DNA of 22,184 nt from Candidatus Bipolaricaulota bacterium (GCA_021129895.1 JAJOKL010000097.1:1-22184); one strand, 5' to 3'; positions 15,097-21,278 are shown, counted from the first letter of the stretch. Translations and numbers: made by a program. Notes: generated by a model from the letters alone, not told the origin.

Positions 15097-15192
15097 GAGC
15101 CTGTTGCGAAAGCCAAGCGCCTCATGTCAATCGGCTTGCGTCCTGCCTGGGGGAGGTGGACCTAACGCTGAAGAGAGCTTTGCAACAGGCTC
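15097..15192. mobile_element. 96-bp inverted-repeat element, MITE-like
   Basis: Left end GAGCCTGTTGCGAAAGC (15097-15113) and right end GCTTTGCAACAGGCTC (15177-15192) are inverted copies with one extra base on the left. The ends resemble IS6-family termini (GGCTCTGTTGCAAA-like). The 63 bp between them is too short for a transposase. The right end contains the stop codon of the small gene at 15191-15451, and the left part contains the ATG 15125 and opening codons of an extended glycosyltransferase frame. No clear target duplication is seen beyond a possible AGG on both sides. Confidence 0.5.
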
Positions 15193-15212
15193 AGGGGGCA
15201 GGCTCAGGGGCG
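15186..15212. repeat. Short tandem duplication
   Basis: CAGGCTCAGGGG occurs twice in immediate succession, separated by one G, at the outer edge of the inverted-repeat element. It encodes part of the Pro/Ala/Glu tail of the small minus-strand protein. It may reflect slippage at insertion of the element. Confidence 0.5.
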
Positions 15213-15451
15213 GAAGTGAGGGCGGTGCGGGCGGCCTGGAGCTCCCCCAGTACCCCGTGCAGCTCCGCCAGCAGCTCCTCCCGGGGGAGGGGAGGGTCCG
15301 AAACCCTTTCCCAGGCGGAGATCTCGGACCGAACTTGGGCTATGGCCTGGGAAAGCCGTGCCAGGCCCTGGTCGCGGTTGCCTTTCTCCAGCAGGTCCAC
15401 CGCGCCCCGCACTGCGTCTATTACCTCCGCCAGAGAGAGTAACAATTCCAT
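15191..15451 (-). CDS. Small helical protein of unknown function, 86 residues
   Basis: It follows the sigma factor gene by 27 bp on the same strand and was probably co-transcribed with it. The sequence is almost entirely amphipathic helix (ELLLSLAEVIDAVRGAVDLL, then LARLSQAIAQVRSEISAWE and LAELHGVLGELQAARTAL). There is no signal peptide, membrane segment or cysteine. It looks like a two- or three-helix coiled coil. ATG 15451 has AGGA 6 nt upstream and is preferred over ATG 15472, which lacks a good site. Position next to a sigma factor raises the possibility of a regulatory partner, but nothing in the sequence shows that. Its stop lies inside the adjacent inverted-repeat element, so the present C-terminus may be truncated or altered. 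Confidence 0.6.
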   Translation of the reverse strand: MELLLSLAEVIDAVRGAVDLLEKGNRDQGLARLSQAIAQVRSEISAWERVSDPPLPREELLAELHGVLGELQAARTALTSAPEPAP

Positions 15452-15478
15452 TGCCGTCCTACCCCTTTTCATGTCTCT

Positions 15479-16339
15479 TTATTCTTCCACGTCTTGCTCG
15501 CCCTTAGCCGGACTCTCGGTTCCGAAAAGTTCCTTCTTTATCTCTTCCAAGATCCGCGCCTTGAGGCGGGACACCTGCCGCTGGGGTAGCCCCACTTCCT
15601 TCCCCACCTCGGCCTGGGATTTCTCCTGGTAAAACAGTCCCTCGATGATACGGCGTTGCAGCTCCGACAGCCGCTCCACCGCCCGGACGATCCGGACCCG
15701 GACGTCCAAAGGGATATCGCTTTCTTCGGCCGACAGCAACCCTTCCAGATCGAAGTCCGGGTTAGGGTCGTGGGCGCGACGGCCGGCGTCCAGGGACACA
15801 TAGGTCATGGCGTCCCGGGCCTTGAGCGCCTCCCGTACCGCCTCCGGCTTCACCTGGAGCTCGGCGGCGATCTCCTCCAAGGTGGGGGGCCGCCCCAACC
15901 GCTGGTAAAGACGGTCCTGAGCCTCAGTTACCTTGCCTGCCAGGGCCCGCACGGCGATGGGCACGTGCACCGAGCCGTGTTTGTCCCGCACGTAGTGGCG
16001 GATCTCTCCCTTGATGAGGTGGGTGGCGTAAGTGGAGAACTTGGTCCCCCGGGCCAGGTCGAAGTTGGCCACCGCCCCCAGGAGGCCCAGGTAGCCGGCC
16101 TGGACCAGGTCCTCGAATGGCTCCCCGGTGAAGGTGAACTCGGCGGCGATGGATCGCACCAGCCCGATGTGGCGGCGCACGAGTTCCTCCCGCAAGGCCT
16201 CTGCCAGGGCTCGGTCTCCTTGGGCCTCGGCTTCCCGAAGCCTTTCCAACAGTTCCTCGGTGGTGAAGCGGTCGAGCTGGGTTTTGAACCTGGGATCGTG
16301 GGGATCCAGGCTGGGATAATCCTCCTTTCTCCTACCCAT
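15479..16339 (-). CDS. Sigma-70 family sigma factor, SigB/SigF/SigG type (group 3)
   Basis: Sigma factor of 286 residues. Region 2 (about 51-121) has IGLVRSIAAEFTFTGEPFED, LVQAGYLGLLGAVANFD and GTKFSTYATHLIKGEIRHYV. Region 3 (about 126-195) includes LGRPPTLEEIAAELQVKPEA. Region 4 (about 220-270) has LSELQRRIIEGLFYQEKSQA and the recognition helix around GLPQRQVSRLKARILEEIKK. An acidic N-terminal extension of about 45 residues lacks the region 1.2 of primary sigma factors. ATG 16339 follows AGGAGG by about 10 nt. In Gram-positive bacteria such sigmas direct stress or spore programmes under anti-sigma control; no anti-sigma gene is identifiable here. Confidence 0.93.
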   Translation of the reverse strand: MGRRKEDYPSLDPHDPRFKTQLDRFTTEELLERLREAEAQGDRALAEALREELVRRHIGLVRSIAAEFTFTGEPFEDLVQAGYLGLLGAVANFDLARGTKFSTYATHLIKGEIRHYVRDKHGSVHVPIAVRALAGKVTEAQDRLYQRLGRPPTLEEIAAELQVKPEAVREALKARDAMTYVSLDAGRRAHDPNPDFDLEGLLSAEESDIPLDVRVRIVRAVERLSELQRRIIEGLFYQEKSQAEVGKEVGLPQRQVSRLKARILEEIKKELFGTESPAKGEQDVEE

Positions 16340-16679
16340 CTAACACCACCCTCCTGGATCCGGGGGGAACCAGGGGGTAAGGCTGTTCACCGTTTCGCTC
16401 CTCTCCCTGGATCCGTGAGGTCCTGGGGTGGGATTGCTAGCCACTCCACTCCTTCCACTGGAACCGTGAACGTACAAGGGACAGCCAATTTTTCCGCTCC
16501 TCATCCAGTAAATCTCCCCTCCCACGCTCGAAAACCGCGACAGCCAACTTGCGGGACCGGGTTTAGTGATGCTCATGTCCGCCTCAACCTAGCGGATCCC
16601 ATTGGGGAGGGCACTCCACCACGGGCCTGTTTTTGGGGGCGCGTTCCCCCTGGAAGGGGGTCACCCGGGACGAGCCAGG
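16340..16679. other. Intergenic region between sigma factor and DUF134 genes
   Basis: 340 bases, mostly leader of the minus-strand sigma factor gene. It has AT-richer patches near 16487-16494 and 16531-16550. A 9-bp direct repeat GACAGCCAA occurs at 16480-16488 and 16539-16547, and CTGGATCCG at 16354-16362 and 16407-16415. A hairpin CCCCC/GGGGG around TGGAA is near 16646-16660. No clear promoter was identified. A 78-codon minus-strand frame (16576-16340) ends right at the sigma start but has no family resemblance. Confidence 0.5.
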
Positions 16680-17015
16680 CTAGCTGGGCCGCCACGGGGG
16701 CCCCCGATGGCGGCCGGGGGGCGGGAACACGATGTGGGCTCCCCCCTCCAGTACCAGGGCCTTGCCATTGACCAGGGCATCGGCCACCTTGGCCCGCCCG
16801 CAGGAGAGGAGCCGCTGTACCGTGCCCCGGGACACGCCCATCCTGACCCCCGCCTCCTCCTGGGACAGGCCCAGAAGGTCGCACAGCCTCAACGCCTCCA
16901 GCTCATCCAGCCCCAGCGGGATCTGGGGCAACCTCCCCAGCGGGGCCCCGGCGGGCTTGAACACCCGTTGGGGCGGGGGACCCTGACACCAGCGCGGCTT
17001 GGGTGGCCTCGGCAT
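16680..17015 (-). CDS. DUF134 (UPF0251) family DNA-binding protein
   Basis: A 111-residue protein with the DUF134 layout: MPRPPKPRW start, the acidic LGLDELEALRLCDLLGLSQE segment, and a helix-turn-helix EEAGVRMGVSRGTVQRLL followed by RAKVADALVNGKALVLEGG. The family is of unproven function but has a sigma-region-4-like HTH and is often found near NifX/MinD-type genes in anaerobes, as here. The short C-terminal tail (VFPPPGRHRGPPW) lacks the Cys-rich end of many members. TATAAT ends 6 nt before the ATG, so the transcript is predicted to be leaderless. It is divergent from the metallocofactor genes on the right and is the natural candidate to regulate them. Confidence 0.88.
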   Translation of the reverse strand: MPRPPKPRWCQGPPPQRVFKPAGAPLGRLPQIPLGLDELEALRLCDLLGLSQEEAGVRMGVSRGTVQRLLSCGRAKVADALVNGKALVLEGGAHIVFPPPGRHRGPPWRPS

Positions 17016-17021
17016 GGGACG

Positions 17022-17041
17022 ATTATAGCCCCCCGGCTATA
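17022..17041 (-). promoter_or_regulatory. Leaderless promoter and inverted-repeat operator of the DUF134 gene
   Basis: On the minus strand TATAAT (17027-17022) is followed by 6 nt and then the ATG, leaving no room for a ribosome binding site. An inverted repeat with 7-bp arms TATAGCC and GGCTATA around CCCC (17024-17041) overlaps the -10 box. It is a candidate site for autoregulation or for joint control of the divergent genes. No convincing -35 was found. Confidence 0.55.
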
Positions 17042-17065
17042 TGCGAACGATTCACAGAAGAAGTC

Positions 17066-17110
17066 TTTACCTGAAGCGTGCATATGCTTAAAATACCTCC
17101 GGAGGTGATC
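17066..17110 (+). promoter_or_regulatory. Promoter and unusually long Shine-Dalgarno of the metallocofactor operon
   Basis: TTTACC (17066-17071), a 17-nt spacer and TAAAAT (17089-17094) form the strongest plus-strand promoter in this part. A 12-bp palindrome, ACCTCCGGAGGT (17095-17106), sits on the expected transcription start. It contributes to a ten-base ribosome site, GGAGGTGATC (17101-17110), complementary to the 3' end of 16S rRNA. ATG 17115 follows 4 nt later. If transcription starts within the palindrome's left arm, the site could be masked in a hairpin. Confidence 0.6.
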
Positions 17111-17114
17111 CGAA

Positions 17115-17403
17115 ATGAGATGGCGCAACATGTTCTACCTGACGGGACTCCCAGGCTGGATGAGGTTCGGCTACTCCCCGGGCTGGGGCGGCATGCCCCC
17201 AGGGGGCCGCGTACCTCGCCCAAACCGGGCAGCTCCCCGACTTCTCGGCTTGGCTCTCCCAGGGCCCCTGGGGCCCGGCCCCGTGGGGGCAGCTCACCTG
17301 GGAGCAGGAGCTCGCCTGGCTGGAGGGCCAGGCCCGGGCCCTGGAGGCACAGCTTGCGGCCATCAAGCGGCGGCTGGAGGAGCTCTCCGGGGAGGGGAAA
17401 TGA
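17115..17403 (+). CDS. DUF5320-family protein, frameshifted
   Basis: The N-terminal frame gives MFYLTGLPGWMRFGYSPGW, a segment I associate with DUF5320-type small proteins next to NifX-domain genes. After MPPGG the frame must move by one base to continue as AAYLAQTGQLPDFSAWL, then WGQLTWEQELAWLEGQARA and the coiled-coil tail LEAQLAAIKRRLEELSG, ending at TGA 17401-17403. One surplus base in the CCCCCAGGGGG run (17195-17205) explains the change. Corrected length is about 95 residues. Uncorrected, the first frame runs on into the next gene and makes a false 264-residue fusion. The function of the family is unknown. The TGA overlaps the ATG of the next gene. Confidence 0.75.
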
Positions 17404-17909
17404 AGCTCACATTCGTGACCGCCACCCAGACCGGGGGGCTCTCGGACCAGGTGTGCCCCAACTTCGGCCGGGCCCCCACCTTCACCGTGGTCACGGTGGA
17501 GGACGGGTCGATCGTGGGGCACGCGGTGATCCAGAACCCCTACCAGGCGGCGCCCTCCGGGGCTGGGATCCAGGCCGCCCAGCTCGTGGCCTCCCACGCC
17601 CCCAAGGCCGTGTTCGCCGGAAGTTTCGGACCCAACGCATCCGGGGTGCTGGCCCAGGCCGGAATCGAGCTGGTCCCCATCTCCGGGATGACGGTGGAGC
17701 AGGCAGTCAAAGCCTACCTGGTCGGGGAGCTCTCCCCTCAGCCCGGGGGAGGCCCCGGGGCGGGGTTCGGGCCCGGCATGGGGATGGGGCGCGGCCGGGG
17801 CCCGCCGCCGCCCCCACCGGACCCCGAGGGCCTGAGGGAGAGGATTTCCCGGCTTGAGAACGAGCTGGCCGAAATCAAAAGGAAGCTAGAGGAACTGGGA
17901 GGTGAGTAG
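17400..17909 (+). CDS. NifX/NifB-type (dinitrogenase Fe-Mo cofactor) domain protein with coiled-coil tail
   Basis: A 169-residue protein. Residues 1-115 form the PF02579 fold: MKLTFVTATQTGGLSDQVCP, NFGRAPTFTVVTVEDG, AGIQAAQLVASHAPKAVFAG and NASGVLAQAGIELV. This fold binds NifB-co or FeMo-co precursors in NifX/NifY and a Mo-Cu-S cluster in the orange protein of Desulfovibrio. A flexible Gly/Pro/Met-rich linker (about 118-140, with GPGMGMGRGRG and a run of prolines) leads to a short coiled coil, RISRLENELAEIKRKLEELG. That coiled coil closely resembles the tail of the preceding DUF5320 protein, suggesting that the two proteins bind each other. ATG 17400 overlaps the preceding TGA. The cofactor is unknown. 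Confidence 0.88.
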   Translation: MKLTFVTATQTGGLSDQVCPNFGRAPTFTVVTVEDGSIVGHAVIQNPYQAAPSGAGIQAAQLVASHAPKAVFAGSFGPNASGVLAQAGIELVPISGMTVEQAVKAYLVGELSPQPGGGPGAGFGPGMGMGRGRGPPPPPPDPEGLRERISRLENELAEIKRKLEELGGE

Positions 17910-17910
17910 G

Positions 17911-18057
17911 ATGCCGAGAGGCTACTGGGGACGCAGACGAGGATTTTGGGGCTGGGGCCTGGGTAATCCTTACCCCTTCTGCCGCCTCTACCCCTGGCTC
18001 CCCCGGGGTTGGTGGCGCTGGGGCTACAGCCCCTACGCCTACGGCTGGGGCTGGTGA
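17911..18057 (+). CDS. Trp/Tyr/Gly/Arg-rich microprotein, 48 residues (DUF5320-like N-terminus)
   Basis: ATG 17911 is one base after the stop of the NifX-domain gene, with GGGAGGTGAG just upstream, and the ORF ends at TGA 18055-18057, 4 bp before the next start. The peptide opens MPRGYWGRRRGFWGWG and ends GYSPYAYGWGW. About a third of its residues are aromatic, with one cysteine and several arginines. Its composition recalls the Gly/aromatic half of DUF5320 proteins without the coiled-coil tail. Strong ribosome site, tight spacing and biased composition make it very likely real. It may be a structural or cofactor-shielding partner; this is inference. Confidence 0.75.
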   Translation: MPRGYWGRRRGFWGWGLGNPYPFCRLYPWLPRGWWRWGYSPYAYGWGW

Positions 18058-18061
18058 GGCC

Positions 18062-18414
18062 ATGAGGGTGTGCGTGCCCAGCGCCGGCCCGGGGGCCTGG
18101 ACGACCTGGTAGGGCAGCATTTCGGCCGGGTGCCCACCTACTACGACACCGACACCGGCGAGGTGGAGGTCCTCCCCAACGAGTCGGAGCACATGGGAGG
18201 CTCTGGCCTTCCGGCTGAGCACCTGGCCCAGGCCGGGGTGGACGTGGTGATCTGCTCCGGCCTCGGCCGCCGGGCCCTGGCCCTTCTCGAAAGCTACGGC
18301 GTCGAGGTCGTGACGGGGGCCTCCGGCACCGTGGGCGAGGTGATTCGCGCCTGGCAGGAGGGGCGCCTGGGCGGGGCCGCCCCCTGCGATCACGGCGGTG
18401 GCTGTGCCCACTGA
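18062..18414 (+). CDS. Second NifX/NifB-type domain protein (orange-protein-like), frameshifted
   Basis: ATG 18062 starts MRVCVPSAGPG, the usual N-terminus of the family, but its frame hits TAG at 18110. The remainder lies one frame away: GGLDDLVGQHFGRVPTYY, then TGEVEVLPNESEHMGG, GVDVVICSGLGRRALALLES and YGVEVVTGASGTVGEVIRAW. One missing G in the GGGGG run at 18091-18095 restores PGGLDDLVG and a protein of about 117 residues. It ends CDHGGGCAH; this Cys/His tail could bind metal. As read, translation could only begin at GTG 18070 with a scrambled start. The single-domain form resembles MTH1175 and the Desulfovibrio orange protein. Confidence 0.8.
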
Positions 18415-18444
18415 CCCCGCGACGCGTCACGCCTCACAGGTACT

Positions 18445-19296
18445 ATGAGGATCGCGGTGGCCTCCGGCAAGGGGGGGACCGGCAAGACCACCGTGGCCGT
18501 GTCCCTGGCCCGGGCCGCCCGGGAGCTGGGGCCGGTGACCCTGGCCGACTGCGACGTGGAGGAGCCAAATGCCCACGTGTTCCTGAGCCCGGAGATCACC
18601 CGGGTGGAGCCGGTAGCTATCCCAGTGCCCCGGGTGGACGAAGGGCTCTGCACCTACTGCGGGGCCTGCGCTCGGGCCTGTCGGTTCGGGGCCCTGGCGG
18701 TGATCGGGAAGAAGATCCTGCTTTACCCGGAGCTGTGCCACGGCTGCGGGCTGTGTGCCCGCGTCTGCCCGGTGGACGCCATCGGCGAGGTCCCCCACGA
18801 GATCGGGCGCCTGGAGCTGGGCGAGGCCCAGGGGTTTTCTTTCCTGCAAGGGGTGTTGAACCCCGGGGAGCCCATGGCCACCCCGGTGATCCGGGCCCTC
18901 AAGGGGCGGCTCCCCAGTGAGGGGCTGGTGATCCTGGATGCCCCGCCCGGCACTGCCTGCCCGGTGATCGAGACCCTGAAGGGGGTCGATTACGTGGTGC
19001 TCGTGGCCGAGCCCACCCCGTTCGGGCTGCACGACCTCAAGCTGGCGGTGGGGGTAGTGCGGGAACTGAAACTCCCGGCTGCGGTGGTCATCTCCAAGGA
19101 CGGGATCGGTACGGGCGCCCTGGACCGCTATTTGGAGGAGGAGGGCCTGCCGGTGCTCCTGCGCATCCCCATGGACCGGAGGATCGCCGTGGCCTACGCC
19201 GAGGGCATCCCCCTAGTGGAGGCCTTCCCGGAGTGGCGGGAGCGCTTCCTGGAGCTCATCCAGGCGATCCCGGCGGCGGTGGAGGCGAGGAGATGA
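18445..19296 (+). CDS. MinD/ParA-type P-loop ATPase with inserted 2[4Fe-4S] ferredoxin domain, first copy
   Basis: A 283-residue SIMIBI-class ATPase. The deviant Walker A SGKGGTGKTT is at 7-16, with ADCDVEEPNAHVFL following. The inserted ferredoxin domain has two four-cysteine motifs: C69, C72, C75, C79 (CTYCGACARAC) and C98, C101, C104, C108 (CHGCGLCARVC). Then come LVILDAPPGTACPV (Walker B-like) and LVAEPTPFGLHDL. Such paired ATPases accompany NifX-fold proteins in anaerobes, including the orange-protein loci of Desulfovibrio, and probably load or insert metal clusters. The end overlaps the next ATPase gene by 4 bases (ATGA). The pair probably forms a heterodimer. Confidence 0.93.
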   Translation: MRIAVASGKGGTGKTTVAVSLARAARELGPVTLADCDVEEPNAHVFLSPEITRVEPVAIPVPRVDEGLCTYCGACARACRFGALAVIGKKILLYPELCHGCGLCARVCPVDAIGEVPHEIGRLELGEAQGFSFLQGVLNPGEPMATPVIRALKGRLPSEGLVILDAPPGTACPVIETLKGVDYVVLVAEPTPFGLHDLKLAVGVVRELKLPAAVVISKDGIGTGALDRYLEEEGLPVLLRIPMDRRIAVAYAEGIPLVEAFPEWRERFLELIQAIPAAVEARR

Positions 19297-20168
19297 CCGA
19301 GCTTGTGGTCATCTCCGGCAAGGGGGGGACGGGCAAGACCACGGTGGTGGGGGCGCTGGCGGCCCTGGCCCGGGGCAAGGTGCTGGCCGACTGCGACGTG
19401 GACGCCGCCGACCTCCACCTCATCCTCCGGCCCCGGGTGCAGAAGACCATCGGCTACGAGGGCTCGGAGCTGGCGGCCATCGACCCTGAGCTCTGCACCG
19501 GCTGCGGGGAGTGCCAGCGGGCCTGCCGGTTCGAAGCGGTGATCGCGGAGGATGGCCGCTACCGGATCGACCCCCTGTCCTGCGAGGGGTGCGGGGCCTG
19601 CGCCCACGCCTGTCCGGTGGGGGCCATCTCCATGAAGCCGCGGCTTTCCGGGTGGATCCACGTCTCCAGCACCCCCTACGGCACCCTGGTCCACGGGGAG
19701 CTCCGCCCCGGCGAAGAAGCCTCGGGGAAGCTGGTGACCCAAGTGAAGCGGCGGGCTCGGGAGCTGGGGCGGCTGGAGGGGGCGAGGCTGCTCCTGGTGG
19801 ACGGTGCTCCCGGGATCGGCTGCCCGGTGATCGCCTCGCTCTCCGGGGCCCACGCGGCGCTGGTGGTGACGGAGCCCTCGCGCTCGGCGCTCCACGACCT
19901 CTCCCGGGTGGTGGAGGTGGCCCACCAGTTCCGGGCCAAGCCGTTTTTGGTGATCAACAAGGCCGACCTCAGCCCCGCCCTCAGCGAGGAGATCGAGGCC
20001 TACGCCCGGGCTGCCGGGCTCGTGCTGCTGGGGCGCATCCCCTATGATGAGGGGGTGGTGCGGGCCCAGGTGGCCGGCCGGACGGCCGTGGAGGACGGGG
20101 ACGGCCCGGCGGCCCGCGCCCTGCGCTCACTATGGGAGAGACTGGCGGCCGAGCTGGAACCCCGGTAG
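19293..20168 (+). CDS. MinD/ParA-type P-loop ATPase with inserted 2[4Fe-4S] ferredoxin domain, second copy
   Basis: A 291-residue paralogue of the preceding gene. Walker A SGKGGTGKTT is at 8-17, with LADCDVDAADLHLIL next. The ferredoxin insert has C68, C71, C74, C78 (CTGCGECQRAC) and C97, C100, C103, C107 (CEGCGACAHAC). LLLVDGAPGIGCPVIASLSG and LVVTEPSRSALHDL complete the ATPase core. ATG 19293 overlaps the previous TGA; the longer open frame from 19233 is a shadow. All eight cluster cysteines are kept in both copies, so both should carry two clusters. Its TAG overlaps the GTG start of the DUF364 gene by one base. Confidence 0.93.
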   Translation: MTELVVISGKGGTGKTTVVGALAALARGKVLADCDVDAADLHLILRPRVQKTIGYEGSELAAIDPELCTGCGECQRACRFEAVIAEDGRYRIDPLSCEGCGACAHACPVGAISMKPRLSGWIHVSSTPYGTLVHGELRPGEEASGKLVTQVKRRARELGRLEGARLLLVDGAPGIGCPVIASLSGAHAALVVTEPSRSALHDLSRVVEVAHQFRAKPFLVINKADLSPALSEEIEAYARAAGLVLLGRIPYDEGVVRAQVAGRTAVEDGDGPAARALRSLWERLAAELEPR

Positions 20169-20896
20169 TGCATGGCCTGCTGGAGGCGGCGGAGGGCCGG
20201 CTCCGGGACCTTAGCGTGGCCCGGGTGGCGGTGGGCCTGGCCTATACCGGCGTGCTCCTCTCGGACGGACGGCTGGGGCTGGCCGCCACCCTGTGGGAGG
20301 GTGGCGGCTGTCGAGCTTACCCCCGGGCCGGGGAACTGGCCGGGCGGCCCGCTTGGGAGCTCGCCCAGGGCCTTCTGTCCTCGGATCCCCTGGCCTCCTC
20401 CCTGGGCCTGGCCACGGTGAACGCCGTCCTCGGGGAGGAGGCGCTTCCCTCGCCGGATCCGGTGGAGGCATTGGGGATAGGCGAGGGCGAGGTGGTGGGG
20501 GTGGTGGGGTACATCCGCCCCCTGATCGAGGCCCTGCGGGGGAGGGCCCGGGAGGTGCTCGTATTCGAGCGGAACCTCTCCCGGCCTGGGGTGCTTCCGG
20601 ACTGGGCGGCCGAGCTGGAGCTTCCCCGCTGTGACGTGGTCTTCCTCTCGGGCACCACGTTCGTCAACAAGACGGTGGACCGGCTGCTTGGGCTCTGCCG
20701 GGGACGGGCCGCGGTGATCGGCCCTTCCACCCCGATGTGGCCGGGGCTCCTGGAGCTTGGGATAGACTGGCTTTTCGGGGCCAGGGCGGCCGATCCGGCC
20801 CGGGTCCTGGCCGCCGTCTCCGAGGCGGGGGGCACCCGGGCCCTGTACAAAAGCGGACTTGCCAAGGTGGCGCTGAGGAAAGATGTGGATCACTAG
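20168..20896 (+). CDS. DUF364/DUF4213 protein (putative heavy-metal chelation family)
   Basis: A 242-residue protein with the DUF4213-type N-terminal domain (VARVAVGLAYTGVLLSDGRL, GLAATLWEGGG) and the DUF364 Rossmann-like domain (VVGVVGYIRPLIEALRGRAR, VFLSGTTFVNKTVDRLLGLC, RAAVIGPSTPMWPGLLELGI). The family is only predicted to chelate heavy metals and is often found near metal-cofactor and radical-SAM genes. GTG 20168 overlaps the previous TAG by one base, which suits this operon; ATG 20132 (254 residues) would overlap the ATPase gene by 37 bases. The 3' end overlaps the Rrf2 gene by 14 bases. A role as scaffold or metal donor for the cluster machinery is inference. Confidence 0.85.
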   Translation: MHGLLEAAEGRLRDLSVARVAVGLAYTGVLLSDGRLGLAATLWEGGGCRAYPRAGELAGRPAWELAQGLLSSDPLASSLGLATVNAVLGEEALPSPDPVEALGIGEGEVVGVVGYIRPLIEALRGRAREVLVFERNLSRPGVLPDWAAELELPRCDVVFLSGTTFVNKTVDRLLGLCRGRAAVIGPSTPMWPGLLELGIDWLFGARAADPARVLAAVSEAGGTRALYKSGLAKVALRKDVDH

Positions 20897-21278
20897 GGAG
20901 AGTGGCCTGGGGCTTTTGGCCCTGGTGGTGCTGGCCCGGGAGGGTCGGGTCAGCGCCGAGCGCATCGCGCAGGAGTACGGGCTTTCCGCCCCGTTCCTGC
21001 GGCAGATCCTGGGGCAGGCCCGCCGGGCCGGGCTGGTGGAATCCCGGCCCGGCCGGGGCGGGGGTTACTCCCTGGCCAGGCCAGCACGGGAGATCTCCGT
21101 GGCCCAGGCCCTGGGGGCGTTCGGCGGGACCCCGTCCCCGGTGGCCTGCCTGGCCAGGCTGTCCTGCCCCCTGGAGGCAGATTGTCCTACCCGGCCGCTG
21201 TGGGAGTATCTGGAAGAAAGGATCGAACGGTGGTTGAGAGAGTTAAGCCTAGAGGACCTGGCCAAAAGCCGGCTGTGA
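20883..21278 (+). CDS. Rrf2-family transcriptional regulator with IscR-type cysteines
   Basis: A 131-residue winged-helix regulator. ESGLGLLALVVLAREGRVSA and YGLSAPFLRQILGQARRAGL form the HTH region, followed by the wing SRPGRGGGYSLARPAREISV. Three cysteines follow in CLARLSC and CPLEADC, spacing C-x5-C-x5-C as in IscR, and should ligate an Fe-S cluster. ATG 20883 has GAGGAAAG upstream and lies inside the end of the DUF364 gene. It is embedded in the cluster-assembly operon, so it probably senses Fe-S status, oxygen or nitrosative stress and adjusts these genes. The stop overlaps the downstream Mrp gene (GTGA). Confidence 0.9.
   Translation: MWITRESGLGLLALVVLAREGRVSAERIAQEYGLSAPFLRQILGQARRAGLVESRPGRGGGYSLARPAREISVAQALGAFGGTPSPVACLARLSCPLEADCPTRPLWEYLEERIERWLRELSLEDLAKSRL

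Noticed and set aside
16340..16576. A 78-codon minus-strand ORF ending just before the sigma factor start
   Set aside because: It has a weak GAGG site but Ser/Gly/Pro-rich translation and no resemblance to known proteins; it is more likely the sigma factor leader.
16646..16660. CCCCC/GGGGG hairpin as a terminator of DUF134
   Set aside because: No T-run follows the stem on either strand.
17115..17909. A single 264-residue DUF5320-NifX fusion protein
   Set aside because: The central part in this frame is low-complexity, while the shifted frame gives a sensible coiled-coil ending with TGA at the next ATG. The fusion is best explained by a one-base indel.
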